Both the position numbers and the translations under genes were made by a program. From JAHDBG01 sp963922685 (lineage in GTDB: Bacteria; Pseudomonadota; Gammaproteobacteria; Chromatiales; Chromatiaceae): a stretch of 14,616 bases of DNA. The notes under the pieces are model-generated. The model saw only the letters and a list, made by a program, of their open reading frames with translations, was not told the DNA's origin and did no database searches. This document shows positions 7,766-14,054 of the stretch, piece after piece; positions within the stretch are counted from its first letter, which is position 1, and every line of letters begins with the position of its first letter. Location: positions 1 through 14,616 of the forward strand of contig CAWUJM010000042.1 in the NCBI GenBank assembly GCA_963922685.1. The letters are read 5' to 3'.

Positions 7766-7890
7766 CGTCATTCTGCGCGGTACTATCGCTGCCGTCGCAG
7801 AATCTTCCTGATTTACCCGCCAGATCTACGCAAATCCGGCACCGTTGGTGATGGATTCCGCGACTTCGCTACGCTCCGCGCGGAATGACA
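7766..7890. repeat. Two inverted copies of a ~40-bp palindromic repeat
   Basis: Arm 1 (about 7767-7807) starts GTCATTCTGCGCGG and ends CGCAGAATCTTCC. The reverse complement of arm 2 (about 7852-7889) starts GTCATTCCGCGCGG and ends CGCGGAATCCATC. Each arm is itself palindromic (ATTCTGCG/CGCAGAAT and ATTCCGCG/CGCGGAAT) with a variable centre. The arms are separated by about 45 bases of non-coding sequence. This is the layout of REP/BIME-like or MITE-like intergenic repeats, probably with more copies elsewhere in the genome. Confidence 0.65.
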
Positions 7891-7915
7891 TATGAGGCCA
7901 TCCGGGAAGATCGGC

Positions 7916-7938
7916 AAAAATAGTCTGTTTAACAGACT
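7916..7938 (-). terminator. Intrinsic terminator with the stop codon of the glycosylase gene in its loop
   Basis: On the minus strand AGTCTGT-TAA-ACAGACT is followed by ATTTTTG. The 7-bp stem has a 3-base loop that is the TAA stop codon of the upstream gene (7931-7929). The T-run covers 7920-7916. It marks the end of the rpoD-qmcA-nfeD-glycosylase run. Confidence 0.7.
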
Positions 7939-8618
7939 TGTGCGTAACTAAAGTTATTTATATCTGTTGTGCGGCAGTGGGTTTGCAGTGCGCACCGGTT
8001 GCACTGTGGTTGTTTTTTGCAGCTGTGCTGTGCATGGTGCACTATCAGGGCATGATATTCCTGATACAGGGTCGTTTGTGCCGGCAGGTGCTGTTCCATA
8101 TAGGTGCGTAGCTGTTCGTAGGGTTCGTCTCCGCTTGCCAGCCCGTAGCGCGCCAGCAGGCGGCGGGTGTACAGGTCGATAATAAAGACGGGTCGGTTCA
8201 GGGCATACAGCAGGATGTCATCAGCTGTTTCCGGGCCGATGCCGTTCACCGCGAGTAATCCGGCCCGTGCTGTTGCCAGCGGCTGGGTTCGCAGTGCGGC
8301 TATGCCGCCTTGGGCTTCCAGATAGAGGCACAGGTGTAACAGGCGTTGGGTCTTGATATTGTAGTATCCGGCGGGTTTCAGGTGAGCTGCCAGCAGTGTT
8401 GGCGGGGTCTTCAGTAGTACGCTGCTGTCTGTCAGGTCGGCTTGTTTCAGGTTAGCAAGTGCTCTGGCTGCATTCTGCCAGCGGGTGTTCTGCGTCAGGA
8501 TTGCGCCGATCGCGATTCCAAATGCATTCTCACCCGGCCACCAGTCGGGTTGCGGGCCATACGCGGTGCGTAACTGGTGATACAGAGCGAGTGGCGTTGT
8601 TTTTTCACCCGAGGCCAT
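7929..8618 (-). CDS. Endonuclease III-related (MagIII/HP0602-type) DNA glycosylase
   Basis: Helix-hairpin-helix GPD-superfamily base-excision repair protein of 229 residues. The N-terminal half has WWPGENAFGIAIGAILTQNT (27-45), typical of the HP0602/MagIII subgroup rather than of classical Nth. The hairpin motif is VNGIGPETAD (124-133). The lysine that gives Nth its lyase activity is replaced by Glu130, while catalytic Asp148 (VFIIDLYTRR) is kept. A monofunctional glycosylase, perhaps acting on alkylated bases such as 3-methyladenine, is therefore more likely than an AP lyase. Cys200, Cys206, Cys209 and Cys215 (C-x5-C-x2-C-x5-C) would bind a [4Fe-4S] cluster. The ATG at 8618 lies inside the end of nfeD (14-base overlap), which implies translational coupling. 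Confidence 0.9.
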   Translation of the reverse strand: MASGEKTTPLALYHQLRTAYGPQPDWWPGENAFGIAIGAILTQNTRWQNAARALANLKQADLTDSSVLLKTPPTLLAAHLKPAGYYNIKTQRLLHLCLYLEAQGGIAALRTQPLATARAGLLAVNGIGPETADDILLYALNRPVFIIDLYTRRLLARYGLASGDEPYEQLRTYMEQHLPAQTTLYQEYHALIVHHAQHSCKKQPQCNRCALQTHCRTTDINNFSYAQVC

Positions 8619-9072
8619 GCGGGTTTTGCCGGTGACAGGATGCGACGGTCAGTACGACACCATCTGCTCCGGTGACCTGAATCTTACTACCCGCCGGGCA
8701 ATCCGTGCCCTGAATCTTCCAGCGCGTATCATCGACCTGGATCTTGCCTTGTCCGTGTCGGATCGGTGCCTGCAGGGTGAAGATACGCCCGATATATTGT
8801 TCCCCACGCCGGTTCAGGCGGGGCTTGTCGGTCTGAATCGGGTGTTTTTCCAGCCAGTAGCGTACGAGCAGGATGCTGCCGAGGCTCAGGGCTGCGTAGC
8901 TTAACAGTTGTACCTGCCAGGGCGGGTCAAGTGCCCCGGACAGGATGCCGACTGCGATGGCAGCGAGTCCCAGCCAGAGGAAGTAGATGCCGGGCGAAAA
9001 GACTTCCAGCAGTATCAGAGTCAGCCCGAGTAGTAGCCAGTGCCAGTAATCCAGCTGGCTCAGCCAGTCCAT
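8605..9072 (-). CDS. NfeD-family membrane protein, partner of the SPFH protein
   Basis: Protein of 155 residues matching the short NfeD class (like E. coli YbbJ). Hydrophobic segments at about 11-27 and 31-47 and again at 55-72 form the membrane part. Residues about 88-147 (GEQYIGRIFTLQAPIRHGQGKIQVDDTRWKI onward) form the C-terminal OB-fold. NfeD proteins work with stomatin/SPFH proteins in membrane microdomain organisation and quality control. The gene follows qmcA with a TGATG stop-start overlap and overlaps the glycosylase gene by 14 bases, so the three are almost certainly co-translated. Confidence 0.92.
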   Translation of the reverse strand: MDWLSQLDYWHWLLLGLTLILLEVFSPGIYFLWLGLAAIAVGILSGALDPPWQVQLLSYAALSLGSILLVRYWLEKHPIQTDKPRLNRRGEQYIGRIFTLQAPIRHGQGKIQVDDTRWKIQGTDCPAGSKIQVTGADGVVLTVASCHRQNPHGLG

Positions 9073-9983
9073 CAGGTCTTTTTGCTGAAGGTTTCCCGGG
9101 CGATTTCACCAATGCCTGCCAGTGAGCTGATCAGGCTGGAGGCCTCCAGTGGCATCATAATGATCTTCTGGTTGTCAGCAGATGCGACGTTCTGCAGGGC
9201 TTCGGTATATTTCTGGGCAACAAAGTAGTTCACGGCGTTAACATTGCCTTCGGCGATGGATTGCGAGACGACATGCACGGCGCGGGCTTCTGCCTGTGCC
9301 TGCCGTTCACGCGCTTCTGCTTCGCGGAATGCGGCTTCTTTCTGTCCTTCGGCCTGTAAGATCGCGGCCTGTTTTTCACCTTCAGCTTTTAAGATTTCTG
9401 ACTGACGTTGTCCTTCTGCCTCCAGGACAGCGGCGCGTTTGTCCCGTTCTGCCTTCATCTGCCGGCCCATCGCTTCAATCAGATCGCGGGGTGGCGCAAT
9501 ATCTTTGATTTCAACCCGGGTGACCTTCACACCCCAGGGTGCGGTGGCATCGTCCACCACGTCCAGCAGACGGGCATTGATATGATCGCGCTGGGATAAC
9601 AGTTCGTCCAGGTCCATCGAACCCATCACGGTACGGATGTTGGTCATCACCAGATTCAGGATCGCCTGATAAATGTCGTTGACTTCATAGGATGCCTTTG
9701 CGGCATCCAGTATCTGGAAGAAGACGACCCCGTCAACGGTGACCATCGCGTTATCGCGCGTAATCACTTCCTGAGAACTGACATCCAGCACCTGTTCCAT
9801 CATGTTTTGTTTCTGTCCGATCTGATCAATCACCGGAATAATCAGGTTCAGGCCTGGTTGCAGCGTTCTGGTGTAACGACCGAAGCGTTCTATCGTATAT
9901 TCCATACCTTGTGGCACCCGTTTGGCACCCAGTACCACCAGCACAACAACCAGGCCCAGCAGGGCAATGATCACCATATCCAT
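9072..9983 (-). CDS. qmcA: SPFH/stomatin-family protein (QmcA/paraslipin type)
   Basis: Membrane-anchored scaffold of 303 residues. It has an N-terminal membrane segment (about 2-19, VIIALLGLVVVLVVLG), an SPFH/Band 7 domain (about 20-180, including VPQGMEYTIERFGRY and EIKDIAPPRDLIEAM), and a charged coiled coil (about 175-235). The coil includes three near-repeats of an AEGxxQxxxL/F unit (EAEGQRQSEIL, AEGEKQAAIL, AEGQKEAAF). A conserved C-terminal tail follows. Such proteins oligomerise and influence membrane protease activity, usually with NfeD. ATG 9983 is chosen because AGGAG (9996-9992) is eight bases away. A GTG one codon upstream (9986) is the alternative. The gene starts 22 bases after the rpoD stop. 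Confidence 0.94.
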   Translation of the reverse strand: MDMVIIALLGLVVVLVVLGAKRVPQGMEYTIERFGRYTRTLQPGLNLIIPVIDQIGQKQNMMEQVLDVSSQEVITRDNAMVTVDGVVFFQILDAAKASYEVNDIYQAILNLVMTNIRTVMGSMDLDELLSQRDHINARLLDVVDDATAPWGVKVTRVEIKDIAPPRDLIEAMGRQMKAERDKRAAVLEAEGQRQSEILKAEGEKQAAILQAEGQKEAAFREAEARERQAQAEARAVHVVSQSIAEGNVNAVNYFVAQKYTEALQNVASADNQKIIMMPLEASSLISSLAGIGEIARETFSKKT

Positions 9984-10005
9984 CACATAAACTCCTTATA
10001 TTTTT

Positions 10006-11805
10006 TCAGGTTTCGCCGTCAAGAAATGAGCGCAGTTTTTCGGAACGGGTCGGATGACGCAGTTTGCGCAGCGCCTTCGCTTCTATCTGGCGTATACGTT
10101 CCCGTGTCACCTCGAATTGTTTGCCGACTTCCTCCAGAGTATGGTCGGTCTGCATGTCGATGCCGAAACGCATCCGCAGTACCTTTGATTCACGCTCGGT
10201 CAGCCCGGCCAGTACATTGCGGGTGGCCTCACGCAGGCCTTGGGTCGTGGCGGCTTCTACCGGAGAAGACAGGCTCTGGTCTTCGATAAAATCACCCAGA
10301 TGTGAATCCTCATCATCGCCAACCGGGGTCTCCATGGAGATCGGCTCTTTCGCGATTTTCAGCACCTTGCGTATCTTGTCTTCCGGCAGATCCATCCTGA
10401 CAGAAAGTTCTTCCGGGGTTGGATCTCTGCCTTTTTCCTGAATCATGTGCCGTGCGATCCGGTTCATTTTGTTGATCGTCTCAATCATATGTACCGGAAT
10501 ACGGATAGTGCGCGCCTGATCGGCAATAGATCGGGTGATGGCCTGGCGTATCCACCAGGTTGCATAGGTGGAAAATTTGTATCCGCGCCGGTATTCAAAT
10601 TTGTCCACTGCCTTCATCAGGCCGATGTTGCCTTCCTGGATCAGATCCAGAAACTGCAGACCACGATTAGTATATTTTTTGGCGATAGAGATCACTAAGC
10701 GCAGATTTGCCTCAACCATTTCTTTTTTGGCGCGTCGCGCCTTGGCTTCGCCGAGTATCATCCGGCGATTCGCATCTTTGATTTCAGCAATCTGCAGACT
10801 ACAGGTGTGTTCAATCGCAATCAGAGCCTTCTGGCGTACCCGGATCGCATCACCCTGTGCTGCCAGTGGTTCTGCCCACTTATCTCCATTCCGGCTTTGT
10901 TGATCAACCCAGGCCAGGTCCGTTGCCTGACGTGGAAATGAGGTGATGAAGGCTTTGCGTGGCATACCGATCTGATCCACGCATAGTGACAGGATCGCAC
11001 GTTCCTGCTCACGTATCTGTTGTATTATTTCCCGCAGTTGCTGGTAGAGTCTGTGTAATAAATCGGGTGCCCAGCGTAATTCCATAAAGGCTTCGGCACA
11101 ATTGTCTGCTGTGTGTCTGAGTGCCGCGGTGTCAGTCGGTTGCGCATCGCGTGTTTGTTGCCAGCGTTGATAAGCAGTCTTTAACGCTTCTATATCGCGG
11201 GCAATTTCTGTGGTATCCGGGCCGCTGTCTCCGGGCTCGGCTGTGTCATCCGGCTGAGTGGATTCCGGCATCGGGATCGTATCACCAATGTCAGGCAGTC
11301 TGAAACCGACAACGACGTCGGTGAGCTTTTTTTCTTCGGCAACAATGGCGGCATAATCTGTCAGTATCTGATTCATTGCGGGTGGAAAGGTTGCTAAGAC
11401 CTCGCTCATCTGTGACAGACCCTGCTCAATCCGCTTCGCAATGCGTAATTCATCCCGGCGGGTCAGTAGTTCCACTGTACCCATCTCACGCATGTACATC
11501 CGCACCGGATCGGTTGTACGCCCGAATGCGCTGTTGACGCTGGCCAGGGCAGCAACGGCTGCTTCGGCTGCTTCGTCATCTGTGACAGTATTACCAGACA
11601 GTGCCTGGTCATTCGGATCCGGAGCATGTTCATGGACAGTGATACCCATATCATTGATGACCCGGACAATATCTTCTATCTGCTCCGGGTCAACCACATT
11701 GTCCGGCAGATGGTCATTGACTTCAGCATAGGTCAGAAAACCTTGTTCCTTACCTCTGGCGATCAGTTCACGAAGCGAATTTTCCTGCTGCTGAGCTGAA
11801 TTCAT
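10006..11805 (-). CDS. rpoD: RNA polymerase primary sigma factor (sigma-70)
   Basis: Housekeeping sigma factor of 599 residues, the usual size for gammaproteobacterial RpoD. In order: region 1.1 (about 8-75, ELIARGKEQGFLTYAEVNDHLP), region 1.2 (about 99-128, DPVRMYMREMGTVELLTRRDE), a long non-conserved insert (about 130-360), regions 2.1-2.4 (about 362-440, FSTYATWWIRQAITRSIADQARTIRIP split over core binding and -10 recognition), region 3, and region 4 with its helix-turn-helix (about 556-582, TLEEVGKQFEVTRERIRQIE). ATG 11805 is chosen because AGGGA is five bases upstream and MNSAQQQ is a typical RpoD start. In-frame ATGs at 11811 and 11829 are less well placed. It appears to be the first gene of the run and has no dnaG directly upstream. 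Confidence 0.97.
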   Translation of the reverse strand: MNSAQQQENSLRELIARGKEQGFLTYAEVNDHLPDNVVDPEQIEDIVRVINDMGITVHEHAPDPNDQALSGNTVTDDEAAEAAVAALASVNSAFGRTTDPVRMYMREMGTVELLTRRDELRIAKRIEQGLSQMSEVLATFPPAMNQILTDYAAIVAEEKKLTDVVVGFRLPDIGDTIPMPESTQPDDTAEPGDSGPDTTEIARDIEALKTAYQRWQQTRDAQPTDTAALRHTADNCAEAFMELRWAPDLLHRLYQQLREIIQQIREQERAILSLCVDQIGMPRKAFITSFPRQATDLAWVDQQSRNGDKWAEPLAAQGDAIRVRQKALIAIEHTCSLQIAEIKDANRRMILGEAKARRAKKEMVEANLRLVISIAKKYTNRGLQFLDLIQEGNIGLMKAVDKFEYRRGYKFSTYATWWIRQAITRSIADQARTIRIPVHMIETINKMNRIARHMIQEKGRDPTPEELSVRMDLPEDKIRKVLKIAKEPISMETPVGDDEDSHLGDFIEDQSLSSPVEAATTQGLREATRNVLAGLTERESKVLRMRFGIDMQTDHTLEEVGKQFEVTRERIRQIEAKALRKLRHPTRSEKLRSFLDGET

Positions 11806-11885
11806 GGACATCCCTGCGAAATTAGAGAGCACTTCTGAAAGCGTTGCTTTGCAGAGGTGCCCCGAAGCTGTGATTTAACTTTCCT

Positions 11886-11894
11886 AATGTAGCA
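11886..11894 (-). promoter_or_regulatory. Candidate extended -10 promoter of rpoD
   Basis: On the minus strand TGCTACATT (11894-11886) fits the extended -10 pattern TGnTAnnnT, with a TACATT hexamer about 80 bases upstream of the rpoD start. No good -35 sits at the normal distance. It lies between rpoD and the decayed ATPase gene. Confidence 0.35.
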
Positions 11895-11932
11895 TGTTAC
11901 CCTGGAAACGGGTAGGCGCACCCGGCATTTTT

Positions 11933-12319
11933 TCATGCTGGTGCTGCAGACAGGATGTTTTCCAGTACAAAGCCCTCCCAGCTGTCGCCTGATTTCGGGT
12001 GTCCGGGTAAGCTGTCATAGTTGCTGATCTGCAGCAGACTGTGCATCAGGCCACTGTCGCGCAGATAGATCCTGGGTGATTTCACCAGACGCTTGCCGGT
12101 ATTGTTGCGCCAGGGGTAGCCGTCGTACCAGAAGGTCCGGATAGTTGCTGATGGTCTTATTGGTGACCCCAGGCTGCGCCCCAGACTGGTATGATTCAGT
12201 GGCTCACCCTGCAGATTTGCCAGCATGGTCCAGAACCGGCGCAGGGTTTCTGCCGGGATGCGTGGTGAGAGGATTAGCTGATGAACAAGTGGATTAACAA
12301 AATGGAGGTAGTGGGTCAC
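11933..12319 (-). pseudogene. Decayed AAA/DUF4143-family ATPase fragment
   Basis: The frame keeps pieces of the DUF4143 region of stand-alone AAA_14/DUF4143 ATPases: RIPAETLRRFWTMLANLQGE, then GKRLVKSPRIYLRDSGLMHSLL, then GHPKSGDSWEGFVLENILSA. The N-terminal P-loop domain is absent. The C-terminus stops right after ENILSAAPA. The middle piece expected after LGRSLG is found in another minus-strand frame between about 12166 and 12110, where VTNKTISNY and DLLVRRLP can be read, so two frame changes and an internal loss are needed to restore the family pattern. The first 20 residues (MTHYLHFVNP onward) match nothing in the family. Intact relatives are accessory ATPases of unclear role. I regard this as a dead remnant. 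Confidence 0.75.
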
Positions 12320-12433
12320 ACTTGTTGTTGGGCATGAATATCTATACCAAATTCCAATTTATTAATCAGTAGCCCAATTACGGTGCCATGTAAAATTTCA
12401 AGTTTTGAAAAACAAATAGTTTGAGCACGTAAA
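12320..12433. other. A+T-rich non-coding spacer before the IS200 remnant
   Basis: I see no gene here. The segment is clearly A+T-rich (for example CCAAATTCCAATTTATTAATC near 12349) and may contain the left end of the insertion sequence, but I could not assign an end hairpin or target site. Confidence 0.4.
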
Positions 12434-12661
12434 CTGAAAAATTATAAAAGCAGTAGTCATACGATATGGGATTGCAAATACCATCTCATATGGGTGACAA
12501 AATATCGTTATGATGTATTAGAGGGTCGTGTTGGTCTTAGGTGTCATGAACTATTGAGAGAGATAGTGCGTCACAAAGAAATGCATATCTACGCTGGTTC
12601 AGTCAATAGAGACCATGTTCATTTGCTGATAGGAATTCCACCGGCGTACTCAAGGCCCTGA
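12434..12661 (+). mobile_element. Truncated IS200/IS605-family TnpA (Y1 HUH transposase) remnant
   Basis: From a CTG at 12434 the frame reads LKNYKSSSHTIWDCKYH, then LIWVTKYRYDVLEGRVG, RCHELLREI, and finally AGSVNRDHVHLLIGIPP, followed by unrelated AYSRP and a stop. This matches the N-terminal half of IS200-type TnpA, which starts (M)xxYxSxSHTxWDCKYH. The HUH pair is His61-Val-His63. The downstream helix with the catalytic tyrosine is gone because similarity ends near 12645. No ATG is available at the expected start, so CTG appears to replace it. The element cannot move by itself. The element's A+T-rich composition contrasts with flanking genes. Confidence 0.8.
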
Positions 12662-12843
12662 TGTCGGGTATTTATGCTGCCCATCTGATTGCACACCAGC
12701 GCATACAGTCTGTCTCTCTGCAGGCTGCTGCCGACATATACCAGAAATTTCTGAGTGAATGGATGGCGCACGACATGGCGGCCCTGCAGGGCATCCGCTG
12801 GTACCAGTCCCTGCATACTGCCGGGGAGCCTGCGTCGGCCTGA
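12661..12843 (+). other. Orphan 60-codon open frame after the IS200 junction (unrecognised)
   Basis: The frame is open from 12610 and has an ATG at 12661. It reads a probably helical, Ala/Gln-rich segment including SGIYAAHLIAHQRIQSVSLQ, then AADIYQKFLSEWMAHDMAALQ and GIRWYQSLHTAGEPASA. I do not recognise it. The amphipathic pattern is loosely phasin-like, but this is only an impression. Normal codon use suggests it is the 3' end of a host gene cut by the IS200 insertion or deletion. There is no convincing ribosome site at the ATG. The gap from 12844 to 12924 holds the promoter of the next gene. Confidence 0.3.
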
Positions 12844-12879
12844 AGCGCACCCGGGGGAGTACCTGAAATGGCCTGATTA

Positions 12880-12888
12880 TGCTATGAT
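12880..12888 (+). promoter_or_regulatory. Extended -10 promoter for the NTF2-like gene
   Basis: TGCTATGAT is an extended -10 element whose TATGAT matches five of six consensus positions. It lies 36 bases before the start codon. No clear -35 is present, which is common with extended -10 promoters. Confidence 0.45.
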
Positions 12889-12924
12889 CTGAGGGTTTAA
12901 CTAACTTTTTTCAGGAGACAGACG

Positions 12925-13346
12925 ATGCGTGCCTTTGAGAATGCCAGATGCTTTTTTAATTCATGTGAGGAACCGGCGGGCTGGGCTAAGTGTGCGCCCT
13001 ACGTTGCAGAAGGTGCAACATTCCGGGCACAAAGTGAACCCCTGGTTGATATCACCACAGTGCAGGGTTATTGCGAATGGATGGCAGCGTTCGGTCGCAA
13101 TACAGTGCCTGGCGCACATTATGTGCTGCATGCCTCAGCGTATGATGAAGCGAAGCGCGCAGCACTGTTTTTTGCGACTTACCATTGTACTCACACCGGC
13201 GAAGGTGGGCGCCTGTTCCTGCCACGCATAAGAGCACACAATCTGATTATGTGTATACCCTGAAGATGAATACAGAGGATAAGGTCGCCAGTATGGTCAA
13301 GATCTGGAATGCACCCTGGGCAATGAAAGAATTGGGCTGGATGTAA
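12925..13346 (+). pseudogene. NTF2/SnoaL-like family protein, broken by an apparent 2-base insertion
   Basis: The first 95 codons (12925-13209) read MRAFENARCFFNSCEE through CTHTGEGG, then the frame runs into unrelated sequence and a stop at 13261-13263. Skipping C13210 and G13211 restores the family sequence PVPATHKSTQSDYVYTLKM, then MVKIWNAPWAMKELGWM and a TAA at 13344-13346, for 139 residues in total. That is the normal size and ending of this NTF2-like (nuclear transport factor 2 family) group, whose conserved core is THTGEGGPVP. Function is unknown; relatives are small alpha/beta cone proteins, sometimes loosely called ketosteroid isomerase-like. AGGAG (12913-12917) is seven bases before ATG. 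The break could be a real mutation, programmed slippage (unlikely, no slippery run), or a sequence error. Confidence 0.82.
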
Positions 13347-13391
13347 CACAGGTTCTGGCGTTAACGTGTTTTTATCTCAGGAGTTTGTCAT

Positions 13392-13985
13392 ATGAACCCA
13401 CTTAAATCTCCCTGGTTAACGACCCTGGCGGGTGTGTTACTCGCGGTCGTCATCAGTCTCATTTCCGGGCAAACAGGTACGGGTCTTGGCCTGATGGTCT
13501 GGCTGCATGTGATCTTCGGCATTATGTGGATTGGTCTGCTGTATTACTTTAATTTTGTCCAGGTTCCCGGGGTTGCGGAAGCACTGCAGGACAAAGACCC
13601 GGGCCCGGCAGCCATCAATAAGTATATTGCACCGAAGGCACTCTGGTTTTTCCGCTGGGCTGCGTTGCTTACCTGGCTGACAGGTGTTAGTGCGCTGGCA
13701 CATCTGGGAGGCGGTATGTCGGGTGTCTGGAGTGCCTTTCTGTTTCAGGATGGCATGGCACTGATCGGCATTGGTGCTTGGTTGGGTACGATTATGTTGT
13801 TTAACGTCTGGGGCCTCATCTGGCCGAATCAGAAAAAGATTCTCGGCATGGTGCCGGCAACGGCAGATGAAATTGCCAGGGCCAAAAAGGTGGCCCTGTA
13901 TGCTTCACGTACCAACACGTTGTTATCCATACCCATGCTGCTGAGTATGGTGGGCTATGGCCATGGCGGTCTGTTGCCATTCTGA
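13392..13985 (+). CDS. Urate oxidase N-terminal-domain (PuuD-like) integral membrane protein
   Basis: Protein of 197 residues with about five hydrophobic segments (about 9-24, 31-53, 84-105, 117-143, 173-192). It resembles the membrane domain of PuuD-type urate hydroxylases, with WLHVIFGIMWIGLLYYFNFVQVP and LGTIMLFNVWGLIWPNQKKILG as the hallmark segments. Conserved histidines and asparagines in these segments could bind a cofactor. The cytochrome c domain of full PuuD is absent, so the reaction is uncertain. Many bacteria carry such short versions outside any purine cluster. AGGAG (13379-13383) is eight bases before the ATG. It follows the broken NTF2-like gene by 45 bases and may share its transcript. 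A strong terminator follows. Confidence 0.85.
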   Translation: MNPLKSPWLTTLAGVLLAVVISLISGQTGTGLGLMVWLHVIFGIMWIGLLYYFNFVQVPGVAEALQDKDPGPAAINKYIAPKALWFFRWAALLTWLTGVSALAHLGGGMSGVWSAFLFQDGMALIGIGAWLGTIMLFNVWGLIWPNQKKILGMVPATADEIARAKKVALYASRTNTLLSIPMLLSMVGYGHGGLLPF

Positions 13986-14000
13986 GCTCTGCGACCGGAT

Positions 14001-14040
14001 AAAAAAAGCCAGCGGAAGAAAACTTCCGCTGGCTTTTTTT
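14001..14040. terminator. Strong bidirectional intrinsic terminator
   Basis: GCCAGCGGAAG (14008-14018) and CTTCCGCTGGC (14023-14033) form a perfect 11-bp stem with an AAAA loop. Seven A's precede it and seven T's follow, so it works on both strands. It ends the PuuD-like gene from the left and tolA from the right. Confidence 0.95.
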
Positions 14041-14054
14041 ATGTCTGTATCCGA

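Noticed and set aside
9160..9440. AEG-rich near-repeats in qmcA as a DNA repeat or CRISPR-like array
   Set aside because: They are short coding near-repeats in the SPFH coiled coil, with no spacers and no conserved DNA repeat.
9296..9508. Plus-strand open frames opposite qmcA, nfeD and rpoD
   Set aside because: They are antisense to well-conserved genes, have Cys/Pro/Arg-rich unnatural composition and no ribosome sites.
11909..11933. CGGGT-AGGCGC-ACCCG followed by six T's on the plus strand as a terminator
   Set aside because: The stem is only 5 bp, two bases separate it from the T-run, and no plus-strand gene lies upstream that it could end.
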